A stretch of 64,000 nt of DNA from Holacanthus passer (GCA_025331565.1 JAFREQ010000012.1:13568501-13632500), one strand, 5' to 3'. Shown: positions 48,901 through 59,801, counted from the stretch's first letter. The notes: generated by a model from the letters alone, not told the origin. Made by a program: numbers and translations.

Positions 48901-50529
48901 GAGTTTGGTTGGATAATGACACCCGTGAGATAAGGCAAGGCAAAAGGGGGAGGGGAGGGTGCGTTTACAGTCCTCTATAGAGTTTCAAAAAAATCCTAGG
49001 AGCCAAAATGGAGGAGGGCGGTGTGATGATAAACAGACACAGCGCTGGAATGAGGAAGCAGTAACACAAAAACACTCGAAAGACTAGGCAGGTAAAGGGG
49101 TTTAGAATGAATGTGCCCTGTAGCTTTTCAGCGCTGTGGTTTCAAAGAGACACAGCACCACCATGTGGCAGATAGTCTGGACTTCATACATTTGAGTTTA
49201 TGTGATTCGATGTAGAAGTATAATGTCAAATTTCAGTTGCAACAGTTGGAAATCTAATAGCACTTGCATGCCTGATACTTATTTCACTCCCAGTCCGTCT
49301 TAGTTGCTTCAGTTTTTGTGAAGACACCCTGGTTTTTTATTCCTCTGTCATTCTGTGCAAATCATCCCTCCGTTCTCATTAAATTACTTAATGGAAAACA
49401 CTGCCTCTGCAGAACCATCACTTTGAAAATGCCACCGTAAAATGTTCTCCACCCTCCTTCATGACAGTCCTTGTAAAAAATCTGACTAATTATTTAGCAT
49501 TGTTCATTTTAAAGTTCATATTTTTTGTTCTTTTACAACCTGAAGTCTGCGTTTTATGGGTGAGCTGAAACAAAAGTATGTTTTACAAGCTCCTGGTTAG
49601 ACACTTTTAAGACTCAGACTGTTGAATGAATAATTAGTTTTCATTTCCTGCAGCCCAGCCTGAATTTTCTGCCCAGCATAAAAGCTGCTTGTCCTCAGCT
49701 CTCATTACAGAAGTGTTCGAAACCATTAATATCCTTTTCGCTGTAAAGGTGTTATTGACGAAATATATTTCGACCAAATAACTCAATTATATGTTTTGGT
49801 AATTTTTACTATTTGAACAGACTGAGTTCAGAGAATTGTGTCACTTTACATAAACCCAACCTTTAAGAAGAGAAATATGTCGATAATATTACAGTAATTA
49901 ATATCCCAGAAAACATCTCGTCTCATATCACAGTACTATTAATATAATCATCAATCACCTATCCTTATATAAAACTAGATTTGGCTGTGGAGCAAATTTA
50001 TGAAAACAGATTTTAATGCACTTTTATTCTGTTTTGTTAAATCTGCTAAATGTATATATGTAATTCGCACTGTATTAAAGTAGTCACAAAATTACAGGCT
50101 ATTGTACATTATATTTGATTTATATCCTAAACATTTAGTTTTTGCTTATTTATATAGAGTATGTCTTACTAGCGAAGCTATAGTGGTTGTTAAAATACTG
50201 TGAATGTAGTTAAAGGAAAAGTACGATTCATGTTTGATTTGAACCTTTAGATACACATATTTAAGTCCATGTATGAGTGCAGTGGCAAGTTTGTGTCCCT
50301 CCAGATCCAGAAAACTACTTTAGATGCAATGAGGGCACCACATGTTGGTTTTGGTCCCAAGATAGTGAGCAATCTAAGTTTTATGCTTGGGGAGACAAAC
50401 AATGGAAAACTTATTTGTACCCCACAGAATAATTCCAAACAACATAATTAACTCAGTTCACCCCATCAAAAGAAGATTTTCTATTTATTATTTCCAGGCA
50501 ACCCTTTTGTTTCATCGTTAAAGAGCTGG

Positions 50530-50660
50530 AAAGCGCAGTGATTATTGTTGTGACTCTGCGGATTAAGGTGCACATTGTGCTTTTGCTATTGAAGGTTCAG
50601 ATCTACTTTGATTCTTTTTAATATATTTCATGTCTTTCATTTTGTCATTCCCATGTTTTA
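50530..50660 (+). mobile_element. strongly decayed tRNA-SINE, possible copy D
   Basis: GGATTAAGGTGCACATTGTGC followed by GGTTCAGATCTACTTTG and then ATGTCTTTCATTTTGTCATT resembles the A-box region, B box and GCATGTCATT tail of the SINE copies at 29.2 kb. The match is weak and in pieces. Confidence 0.35.
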
Positions 50661-51092
50661 CTTTCCAGTGGCTTCAAACAAGTACAACAAACCCCCCCAA
50701 AATTATAATAACATGACACAAAATTAATGTTTATGAATCCCATTGTGTAGATGGTCGACAGAACCCATTACTTAGCACAATAAAAAGCATAAAAGAGTGA
50801 GGAAAACCAAAGTGAGTGTACACAGGAGGACATGAAGGGTCAGCAGAACGAGATGATGTGTTGGGTTGTAATAAGTAATGGCGAAAGAGATGATCATTAG
50901 GACACTTTTGTATGTGTGAAAGAATGGAAATTATTTTAGGAAATATTCAAAGTAGTCTATTGTTAGAGGAGAATTGTAATTAGAGGACTAACAACATTCA
51001 ATCACGACCCTTCCAATTACTAAGACCAGAGTTTGTTCTCATCAAATGAGCTTCAGATCCTCTCTGCCCTTTACCGCCCCCTCATTAGCATA

Positions 51093-51114
51093 ATCCCCTG
51101 GGAATACAGGGGAT
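51093..51114. promoter_or_regulatory. palindromic TAATCCCC pair, possible homeodomain site
   Basis: ATCCCCTG (51093-51100) and CAGGGGAT (51107-51114) form a perfect 8-base inverted repeat around GGAATA. CTCATTA before it and TAATGAG after it extend the symmetry imperfectly. The left arm contains TAATCC, the core site of OTX/PITX-type homeodomains. The surrounding 51000-51130 looks like conserved non-coding DNA, but that is an impression only. Confidence 0.35.
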
Positions 51115-51325
51115 AATGAGCCGGGTTGCACCTTCAGTAAATACACAGTGTGTGTGCGTGCGTGCGTTGTGTGTGTGCGTGTGTCTGTGTCAGTTCATGT
51201 TCAGTGTGGTCATGGTTCATTAGTGGAACCTCTGCATGATTCCTCTGGTTCATCTTAATCACCCATGTGACTCAACGCTCTAATCAAGACCCTTTCTGTA
51301 CTTCACTAGCACAGTGTTGCACTTG

Positions 51326-51350
51326 CACACACACACACACACACACACAC
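51326..51350. repeat. (AC)n microsatellite
   Basis: A perfect AC run of about 12 dinucleotides. Confidence 0.9.
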
Positions 51351-51481
51351 TTTTATACTCATCCTCATTGCAGAGTCTTTTTTAAAAGGCCACCCTCAGT
51401 CATGGATCTGACAGTGTGGGGAAACTTTATTATCCTACCTACAGTCTCGCACTATTTGACTTCTATTAATTTTTGTTAAAT

Positions 51482-52270
51482 CAGAGGTTTCCAACCTGGG
51501 GTGCAGGGCCCATAGTGGGGGTCACAAAATATACGTAAGGGGGCATAAGATGATTAACAAACTAGAAAAGATGATGAAACATAGTTCTGCATCACAAAAA
51601 GTTTTTCTCTGACTTTTCTTAAAGAATTTGGAACTCAAGGTTTACTGACTTTTGGCCGCATCCCACAGATTTTTTCTTGTTTTTCTTAAAAGGAAAAATT
51701 CAACAAGATTGATCCCACTCTCATATCTCACATCGGTTTATTGGTTCTGAGGCATTGCCAGGCACCTAGCAAAGACTCAAGAAGTTACTGATCCAAGCCA
51801 AGAAATAATCTGGCACATAACCCCCTTAAAACACGCATTTGTCACTTCTGTTTTTATACGGATTAAACAAACAACATGATAATTAGCCAGCTTTAGAGGT
51901 GTTGGCAGACGGATTTTATTACCTTTGCACAAAGGCAGTCTAGCTGTTTCCCTGTCTCTAGTGTAATCTAGTTTATGTTGAGATAAAATAAGATAAACCT
52001 TTATTTGTTGACTGTAGCTTCGTAATTAACAGACAGACTTGAAAGTGGTTTCAGTCCTCTCATTGAGCTCTGTGCCAGAAAGCACATAAGCATGTTTCCA
52101 AAATCTCAAACTATTTCTTTAATTGTTGCTTTTTCTTGTGAAAAACTGGATACTTAACTTCCTCTGGTTTTTATACAGTGAGTTAAATATAACAATCTGA
52201 ATCAAAGTGATGAGAGGCTTCAAGTAGATTATTTTGAGGCTTCCTAAGGCAAAAAGGTTCAGAACCATTG
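51482..52270. mobile_element. non-autonomous hAT-like element with nested repeat
   Basis: The left end CAGAGGTTTCCAACCT and right end AGGTTCAGAACCATTG are imperfect terminal inverted repeats of the CAGNGGTTCTCAACCT type seen at hAT ends. The flanks TGTTAAAT (51474-51481) and TGTTATAA (52271-52278) agree at 6 of 8 positions, as an eroded 8-bp target duplication would. GGGGGTCACAAAATATACGT near the left end is typical of these fish elements. Inside are pieces of the repeat also found at 43815, in both orientations. No transposase frame remains. It ends about 130 bases before the first delta exon. Confidence 0.65.
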
Positions 52271-52397
52271 TGTTATAATAATAATATTTAAAAAGTAAGG
52301 CTGTTATAAAATGGGCTTTTGCAGCGCCCTCCAGTCATGTCCACTTCTGACCTTCTCTCATAGTATTTTCTCTCTTTTCTTCTTCTTATGTTTCCAG

Positions 52398-52524
52398 ATG
52401 TTCGTCTCCCAGAGAAGGGTGCTACTACAGGCAGCATCATAGGAGCCATTATTGGAGTCATAATACTGCTGGCCATCATTGGAACAGCCATAGCGATGTA
52501 CCGCAAACACAAACTTAATGGAGA
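52398..52524 (+). CDS. nectin2: nectin-2 delta exon 7: transmembrane helix
   Basis: Acceptor TTTCCAG|AT; G from exon 6 plus AT gives Asp, so the protein runs ...AIVR-DVRLPEKGATTGS. A transmembrane helix follows (SIIGAIIGVIILLAIIGTAI), then the stop-transfer YRKHKLNG. The exon ends in phase 2 (GA|GTGAGT). The helix differs from the alpha one and is richer in Ile and small residues. It offers the same phase 1 acceptor as the exon at 21020, so the two are mutually exclusive alternatives. Confidence 0.9.
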
Positions 52525-52691
52525 GTGAGTGTCTGACTGACTGAGTGTGGATGACTACAGTCCCTTCAGTTCATGTCTGGGTGTTTGTTCTGTGTATTTT
52601 TGGCAAATTGGTCCATTAGATGAAATGCCAGGCTGCACGTCTCATATTTTTTACGCCTCATTAGAGAGTTGTGTGTGTGTTTGTGTTTCAG

Positions 52692-52749
52692 GGGTCCACC
52701 CAAATACAAGCCCCCTCCCCCTAAGAAGACCAACAGCGCTGCGAACAAG
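52692..52749 (+). CDS. nectin2: nectin-2 delta exon 8: proline-rich juxtamembrane piece
   Basis: Acceptor GTTTCAG|G; the G completes Glu, followed by GPPKYKPPPPKKTNSAANK. The exon ends in phase 0 at AAG|GTGAGT. The GPP-x-YKPP block is what I recall at the same place in mammalian nectin-2 delta. It is a short polyproline segment that could bind SH3, WW or EVH1 domains; no partner is shown by the sequence. Confidence 0.9.
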
Positions 52750-52880
52750 GTGAGTCACTATCGACAAATACCTGTCAGGAGACCAGTACTGAGACCCAGA
52801 GTCAGGTTGTTCAACACATAACAAAGACAAGAGATTGCATTAATCTCCTGAAATATACTGACTGATGTGTGTGTCTTCAG

Positions 52881-52967
52881 CCGCTGAACACAAATCCTGC
52901 CCCGGTGACCGAGAGCAGACCACTGCAGGACCAATACTACAATACCCAGAGTGCCGAGCCGGTCACG
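52881..52967 (+). CDS. nectin2: nectin-2 delta exon 9
   Basis: Acceptor GTGTCTTCAG|CCG and donor ACG|GTAAGG, phase 0 at both ends. It encodes 29 residues (PLNTNPAPVTESRPLQDQ, then YYNTQSAEPVT) with a YY pair that could be phosphorylated. Because it is 87 bases long and in phase 0, skipping it would not break the frame. Confidence 0.88.
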
Positions 52968-53994
52968 GTAAGGAACACAAAACTATTCCAAAAATGACAA
53001 CTTCAAATGTTACACTGCACAAAGTGTGGAAAAGATGTAATGTGTTTTAAACTTTTTTAAGGGAACCTTGGGGATGAGAGTTGAAAGCAGTAATGACAAT
53101 ATTTCAACTGTAGTCAATTTGTGAATTCATGGATCAATTAAGATGTGTTTGTTTTAGTTTACCATTTCAATATCCCGTCCCATTGAATGAAACTGTGACT
53201 GTGACTGTTGAGCTCACTGTTTTTTTCATAATTACACTCATCAAGCCAATACTTTAATTGTTCAAGGTCAAATAGATCATAGATACAACCAGTTGGTGGA
53301 ATGTAGCCGAGTACATTTACTTAAGTACTTAAATACAAATTCAAGGTACTTTAACTTGAGTATTTCCATTTTATGCAACCTTATCCTTCTCCTCCACTGC
53401 ATTTGACAGCTTTAGTTACCTTTAAGCTAAATAAATGATTTAAAACCACTTTGGATTAGCTCAACAGTGACACTACAAACATAAGATGATCTTATAGAAT
53501 ATGATGCATTGCTGTAGATTAAACTGCCCAACATTATGTAAAGCAGTTAAAATTAGCTCAACCTTAAACATCTACAAATGTAAAATGCAACATAAACATA
53601 ATAATGTCAATCCAAAACCATCAGATATAATAGTAAAACTCAGGGGCTATTTTCACTGCACAGTGAGTTCTTTTACTTTTCATACTTTAAGTACAGTTTG
53701 CTGATAAAGCTTACATCATTTTTAATGTTTTGAGTGCAGGACTTGTAGTAGAGTATTTTCACAGTGTGGTATTTGTACTTTTACTTTAATAGAGGATTTG
53801 AATACTTCCTCCATCTCTGGATACAGCTTTACCTTAAAATATGGACAGAAAACTGCTGTATCATGTTGTAACCTTCAGAAACTGATAAAAGACATTGTGC
53901 ACCAGAGGCTTTTCAAACAGACCTGGATAGAATTTTTTTTCATACAGCACATGAAGGAAGACGATGATGTTTAATTTTGTCTTGCTGCTGGCAG
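52968..53994 (+). other. nectin2: intron 9 of delta, with inserted repeat
   Basis: About 1.0 kb, GTAAGG donor and CTGCTGGCAG acceptor, phase 0. More than half of it is the element at 53289-53820. The introns at 52525-52691 and 52750-52880 are short and hold nothing notable. Confidence 0.88.
53289..53820 (+). mobile_element. interspersed fish repeat of the GTACATTTACTTAAGTACTT type
   Basis: Left end CCAGTTGGTGGAATGTA and right end ATACTTCCTCCATCTCTGG are inverted, imperfect ends. The interior has the familiar strings TTGAGTATTTCCATTTTATG, GATTAAACTGCCCAACA, AGTTAAAATTAGCTCAACC, TGCAGGACTTGTAGTAGAGT and ATTTTCACAGTGTGGTATTT. I know this as a very common teleost non-autonomous element. ATACA flanks both sides (53283-53287 and 53821-53825), a possible target duplication. 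It sits whole in a delta intron. Confidence 0.75.
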
Positions 53995-54210
53995 GACCTG
54001 GATGCCTACCATGATGGTGAGGCTTATGTTGATGATGAGGGGAATGAGAGGGAGCATTATTACTCTGCTGCCCCCTCTGGCTGGGATGATCCCAGAAACA
54101 GCGAGGTCCCGCCTCCCTACATGCGCACAGACAGCGACCCCCAGGACTATCATCAGGGCCCCAATGTCAACCGTGGGGACAGCTTTGTGTCGTCCGCCAT
54201 GTTTGTGTGA
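53995..54210 (+). CDS. nectin2: nectin-2 delta terminal exon: cytoplasmic tail
   Basis: Acceptor TGGCAG|GAC, phase 0, stop TGA at 54208-54210. It encodes 71 residues: DLDAYHDGEAYVDDEGNE, EREHYYSAAPSGWDDPRN, SEVPPPYMRTDSDPQDYH, then RGDSFVSSAMFV. Features are an acidic Tyr-rich start, a PPPY motif (a WW-domain ligand, as in NEDD4/YAP-type partners) and a C-terminal AMFV. The terminus corresponds to the AMYV of mammalian nectin-2 delta, with Phe for Tyr, and should still bind the afadin PDZ domain, though that is inferred. Confidence 0.92.
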   Translation, partial: DLDAYHDGEAYVDDEGNEREHYYSAAPSGWDDPRNSEVPPPYMRTDSDPQDYHQGPNVNRGDSFVSSAMFV

Positions 54211-54224
54211 GAGAACACTGAGAG

Positions 54225-54227
<3 letters not shown>

Positions 54228-54271
<44 letters not shown>
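54228..54271 (+). repeat. (GT)n microsatellite in the delta 3' UTR
   Basis: A perfect run of about 22 GT dinucleotides starting 18 bases downstream of the delta stop codon; it would be transcribed as (GU)22. Confidence 0.95.
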
Positions 54272-54275
<4 letters not shown>

Positions 54276-55588
54276 ATGTGTACATGTATGAGTCAATGAT
54301 TGGAAAATTTCTTCAGGCTTTATTGAGGAAGAAATAACCTGAGCTATGTGAAGGAAAAGGGTGATGACTTGTGAATGTGAACATTTTATGCTTAGCTATG
54401 AATTTTCAAGTCTGTGCTGCAAAGGCAGACTTCTGTTTTTGCCCTTTTGTTTAAGGACATTTATCTGCGATCATGTTGCCAGTAGTTTGTACTACGTAAT
54501 CAGGCTCATTTGTGTGTTGCTGTTTTTAGAATTTGATCATTTGTAAACCCTGAGCTGTTACTCATATAATGTGTGCACAACTGCAGCATACAGCTACAGG
54601 AATATAATGACAATGACCATCCTTAAACTCTAGATAAATTATTGACAGCATTGTTTTTAATACCATATGCTGCTGAATGCTACATCATAGTCAGGATATG
54701 AACACATTGGAAGTACACTGTTGCATTTCAAGTGCATGAAGCAGTTATATGTTTCAACACTGAGCTGCTTTGCATTATTAAATATGGAGCTGTCACACAC
54801 ATTCTGGTTACTGACATGTCTTGGTTAACAGAAGCACAGTCTGTGGGTATCACATGTTACCTCTGTCTGGTCGTATCTGTCTGGCTGTTGTTGGTTTCCA
54901 AATCCAGCGGGTGCCAAGTCGGTGTAAAACAGGCGCCCTGTGGAGAAGCTATTAGTTGCAGTTAATCGTGCAGCACAGAGACGAGACTCACAGACCATGA
55001 CGACATCAGGGTGTAAACTGCAGCGAGGGGGGTTAACTACTGCAGCAACACTATATTTGTGTTCATATTTGTGTTTGATCTGAATCTTTTTTTTTCTTCT
55101 GTCTTCTCTTTTGCCTTCCTTGTGAAAATTCAGTGACATTTAGCTCACCTCAGGTGGAAGGGAACTAACTTAAGAGCTACTGACTGATCATACTTGATTT
55201 GCCTGTGGCCTCCTAGCTGTAACACTGGATTGTTTTTTTTTACTTGCATCCATCCTTAAAGCCATATTCAAACACTCATCAGTTGAACAATGAGTAGCCA
55301 CAGTGCTGTTTTTGAAGATATTTGTTAAAACACTGAAAACTTTTGTGCCTATTTTTATTATTATTATTCACTTTGTCTACCAGCATGTTTGGACGGATTA
55401 GGATAAATCTGGATTATGTCCATGAAATCTGTTGCAATTCATCTCTCTGGTGGGGGATTAACTAGTTCTTTATGGACTTCAAACAGGGGCTGATACAGAC
55501 CCTGCTAGTCTTCTGATCCGTCTATCCATTATCAAGGACAAGGGTTAAACAGGTCTGTAATGCTTAGTCAGATTATTTTCTGCTTCAT

Positions 55589-55594
55589 AATAAA
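55589..55594 (+). terminator. nectin2: candidate poly(A) signal AATAAA (proximal, delta)
   Basis: AATAAA followed by CCCTGTGGTGTCTCTCTATGTG, a G/T-rich downstream element. It lies 1.38 kb after the delta stop. Confidence 0.6.
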
Positions 55595-55748
55595 CCCTGT
55601 GGTGTCTCTCTATGTGTATTAGTGCCAACCAGTTTATTTTATCAAATCGCCTTTTAAGAAAAGTGATTTATTTCCTTTATTGAATGATGTTGGTTTTAAT
55701 CTATTTCATGAATTGCATCTTCAAGGTCCTCCTGATAATTGTTGATTT

Positions 55749-55754
55749 AATAAA
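55749..55754 (+). terminator. nectin2: candidate poly(A) signal AATAAA (distal, delta)
   Basis: AATAAA within ATTTAATAAACATATAAAAT, followed by T-rich sequence (GTGAGTTATTCATTTATTC). It could serve as well as or instead of the 55589 signal. Confidence 0.5.
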
Positions 55755-58700
55755 CATATAAAATGTGAGTTATTCATTTATTCTTTGCAGCTGCAGATAT
55801 TTTTCACCCTAGTTGTAATTCCACCATTTCACCATGCGGTTGCAGTATGGACTGAAAGTATAGTAGGGTTTAACCTTTAACAGAGATTTACAGCTGTGAC
55901 TTGCATATACTAACATCTAATACAGAATACACAATATTTGGGGAAATATGAGTGCTTTAATTAACGGTGAGTGTTGTGACTTCATTACATTTATCTGTAA
56001 GTAATAAAGGAGGGGTAAAAGAACACAATTGCAGTCAGCCTGCAGCTGCAGTTCCTACATATGTCCATGTGAGGGCTCTAGATTTTAAAGGCTGAATCTG
56101 CAAGAGGCTTTAGCACACCTGATACAGTGGCAGTCATTTGTTCTCTGCTTCCTCTGCTCTTGTCTGACTCATCTCTTTCTATCTTAAGCTGCATTTCCTC
56201 CAATCCCATACTCGCAGTCCGTGAAAAGTCTACTGGCACAAGAAGAGGACCATTTTTAGATCAGCGTGATTCATTTCCAGCACGCAGACTGCACCAAAGG
56301 AGCCAAAATGTGCAGTCTTGCAGATGCAGAATATAAGGATTACATACATCACCCTCCTGCACCACTGACTCACATGTATAAACCACTTGTGTTCTCACAG
56401 CTTATCCATATTAATTGGTACAGAGTGCAGCAGTGTCCTGAATGAGCCCGGCCCTGTGCAGATTAGCCTCTGGTGCTGCAGATGAAAGTGAGGCCTGACT
56501 AGCAGCCCACCATGACTCTGCAGTCTGTTCTCTGTCTGTATTCTGATCACACAGATACACGATTCTAAGAAGTAGTGTAAAGGGTTCATTGCTGACATAA
56601 TGCAATTTGCAGCTGAAGGCCATTCAAGACTTAACACCAAGGTCAGCTTGCTGCATAAGCAGTGAAAACTCGCATGGATCTAACCGATATGGAAACTCTG
56701 ACTTTCACTCTGTTTCACCTACAGTAAAGATGGCGTCTGTGAACATGATTATTTAATAATGTATTCTTTCTAATTTTAGTTAGAGCTGCAGTAGCCTGTG
56801 CTGACTTTGCAATGTGCATTAAGGTGCCTACTATATAACCGTCTGGATCAATAAATATGATCTAGGAATCGAGCAGGAGTTGTAACTCTAATGGCTCTGT
56901 GTGTATTGATTGAACGAGGGTTACGTCGGTATGGTGGGAATGTACACAGTCAGTGAGTACTGAAATTTAAAGATAGAGAAAGAGGAGACATCAAGATTCA
57001 ATAAGTTAGTTCAAATGATTTTTGATGATTAAACAGGGTTGAATAGAGCAAATTCTCAAAGGGATCCGTTCTCATGCTTCACTGTGTTGCTTTTCTGTAA
57101 ACTAGCAGTGATCTGTTCAGTTCCAGCATTATGGGATTAACAGACTATGTGAATCGGCAGCCAGGTAATGAGTGAGGGAGAAGGCAGAGAATAAACCTCT
57201 CATGCCTTCAATACTGCTTAGCTGGCTAAAAATAGAGGCTGAAGAGAAGGATTGAGAGAATCGGGGTGGACAGAAAAGATGGGGGATGGAGGAAACGACT
57301 GATTTGACTCCCAGTAAAGTAGGTGAGGACGGATTAACCAGGTGACCTTGACTGTCAGGGGAACAAATGTGTGGCGGTACATGTTAAAGGCACTCAAAGA
57401 AACATGCATGGTGCATCCACATTGATCCTGAGTGTTCCTTGAGCCACCAGCAACCTGACCTGATGGACAAACTCTGCCCGGGCTCATCATGTGTATGACA
57501 ATGATGAGCATGTTTGGCTGCATGCTGTTGGCCTGGCTGGTGAGTAAACAGACACACACACACATTTATAAATGCAGGCCTGTTTTAGCCTGACAAGGCT
57601 GAGAACACCTTGAATGACCTTGGATGTCTATTTTAAGAACTGGAATGAAATACAGATTAAAGCAAAGTGTTAAGATTAAGCCGCAATTTGACAAAGTTGG
57701 CTCTCAAAGGAGAATAAATAGAATTTGGTTCAGCGTTGCAGCACAGTTTAAATGTACATCTGAACCTTCAACAGACTATAAGAGGATAAAATGAGCACAT
57801 GACTGGACCCCCACAGAGACTGCATGTGTATATAGTTATTTAAGTAGATTATAATTTAATCATCCATGATTGTAGCCCTGTTTTCCATTTGCTTAGTAAC
57901 CCAAAACCTCCTCACCTGTTCTCTGCCTCATTTCTCTCCATCCTTCTCTTTTGTTTTTTTCACCCCTTCATCATCTCTCAACGGGGCTAATTCTGTAAAC
58001 ACCAGGCCAGAAGGACGCACTGTGCGAGAGGAGAGCAAGAGGACGAGGGAGGCACAAACACTTGCACCATGGTGAGTGACACTGTCAAGACGCCCCCTCG
58101 CAATTGGGAAGGCATGTGAGTCTGGAGAGGAATGGAAAGAGAGAGAAACTGATAGAGCGGGTGGAGCAGATAAGGGGCACGGGCGGTGAAGGAGGAAGAG
58201 AGAGAGAGGCTTTGGGGATTAAAGAGGAGATGAAGGTGGAGGGCAGACGAGGGACATCGGACAGCTGGGAGAGGCCCCGCTTGGCTCAAATTGGTTCAAA
58301 TGTGTGTGTTGCCTGTTTCCCACTGTTCTCACTTTCACACTGGGTCATTGGAATTAATTAGTTACATGCAATGTTATTAAAACAGAAATGTAGGGAAACT
58401 TGTGAAAATAAGCAATCTAAGAAACGTATTAACCTAAACATAAAAAACACATTCAAATGAGTCAAGTAAGGCTATAAATATCTGACTGCAAGTGTTGCAA
58501 TGTTGAGAGACCAAACTATCTGATTGGACCATGTTGCTATCAGAACAAAAGAACAACCGTCTTAATGTGAAAACCAGACACAATTACAGTCCTTGTTAAG
58601 ATTAGTCTTTTCAGCTGTGTGCATCAGTAAAATTTGATATTTAAACAAAAAAACAATACTATGGCTGAAACAAACAACCAGATCAAACCGTGTCATCCAG

Positions 58701-59585
58701 GGGACAGACTGATGTGATAATGGCCCTACAGTGGTATTCAATATTACAGCACTTTGCTCTCTACATGCCTGAGGGAGGACCTGCACTGACACACAGTGAA
58801 AGCAGCTGCACTATGTTTAGTATTTCTCTGTATACAGTAGTGATGTAACTGTATGGTTATTAAAAAAATCTAATTTGTATTTGAAGGGTTTTGATTTCTG
58901 TCCAACAGCTTTAACCCAAATTTGAATACTTGTGTCTTGGAAAAAGTGATGAAAGTGTTGACTGCTGTAGTGACAGATTCACTATAGATGAATTAGAAAA
59001 ATTGTCACTTGACTTTTTAATAAGATGTAGTCATCTATATGTCTGAAATATTGTGCACAGAAAATCAGGCAAATTATCTAAAAATGAACACTTAAAGTCA
59101 GCCAATGTAAAATTCCGCTCAACAGCGCCACAGTGGCCACAAATGGCAACTGCAGAATAATGTTAAATGCTAAAACATTGTGTAACAGCAGCAAAGTAGA
59201 GAGTCATTAAGTCAGTGAACTGTCACTGTAATGTCAGTTTCAAAGCACAGTCTATCTAAGGTTTCATAACATTAGCCACCATAATCTATCGGCCATAACA
59301 GATCATGTTAGGCTGCAGCAACGAAACCCATTTAGTGTATGAATGGAGCAAGAATGTGTTTTATATATGAACTCACCTTTAATGTGTAAGAAGAATAATG
59401 TGTAATTTTTTTTTAATTTTATCGAGTCACACTTTAAAATCATTTTTTAATTACAAAAAACCCTAAAATATCTGTGGAGAATATAATGTGTAAGGTACAG
59501 AGAGATAAATATATGTGACAAGTAAATGACAAATTAGGCACAGTATTGCCTTTTGTAGGTGAATACTGAGTGTATGGGTGCAACC

Positions 59586-59620
59586 GTGTGTGTGTGTATG
59601 TATGTGTGTGTGTGTGTGTG
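59586..59620. repeat. (GT)n microsatellite
   Basis: A GT run with two GTAT interruptions. Confidence 0.9.
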
Positions 59621-59801
59621 ACATTTGCAGCTTGTTTCCCTGGGGCAGTCATGATGCCAGTTGGTTTAAAATGATGGTTAATATTTAATGCTATCAGCTC
59701 AAGTTGCATCATTCTTCTGTACCTGCTGAGTGACTCCCTTTGACTGTCTCCACATTTTCTCATTTAAAGGGATGGGATATAAGTGTGTGAGAGGATAGTG
59801 T

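Larger units (their letters stand above)
26116..52397 (+). other. nectin2: remainder of the delta-specific intron
   Basis: For the delta transcript the whole stretch 13508-52397 is one intron of about 38.9 kb; this is its part beyond the alpha exon. It contains SINEs, foldback and hAT-like elements, at least ten GT/AC microsatellites and GA-rich blocks (about 30640-30960, 35315-35490). No exon or nested gene is supported. The acceptor is TATGTTTCCAG before 52398. Confidence 0.75.
8710..54210 (+). other. nectin2: nectin-2 gene locus, exon 2 to the delta stop; exon 1 missing
   Basis: This span holds nine of the coding exons of a nectin-family cell adhesion molecule plus the alternative alpha terminal exon. 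Nectins are type I membrane proteins with one V-set and two C-type Ig domains; they pair in trans at adherens junctions and bind afadin through the C-terminus. Nectin-2 is preferred over nectin-1, -3 and -4 for three reasons: GYDNNWYLGRT in the third Ig domain, NTTFVCEV in its last strand, and two C-termini resembling mammalian nectin-2 alpha (MESQ.DGS.ISR.AVYV) and delta (GPP.YKPP...; ..SxAM[YF]V). This comparison is from memory, not a database search. Exon 6 ends in phase 1 and joins in frame to either ending. The start codon and signal peptide are not in the window. Alternatives are a fish-specific nectin-2 paralogue or a PVR-like relative. Confidence 0.88.
54211..55775 (+). other. nectin2: 3' UTR of the delta transcript
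   Basis: Begins with a GT microsatellite 18 bases after the stop (54228-54271), then AT-rich sequence without a supported open frame. It ends at one of two poly(A) signals. A TTATTATTATT stretch lies at about 55355. Confidence 0.6.

Noticed and set aside
57960..58075. Possible small exon ending at CACCATG|GTGAGTG
   Set aside because: Good donor-like string and an AG upstream, but no recognisable peptide in any frame and no partner exons.
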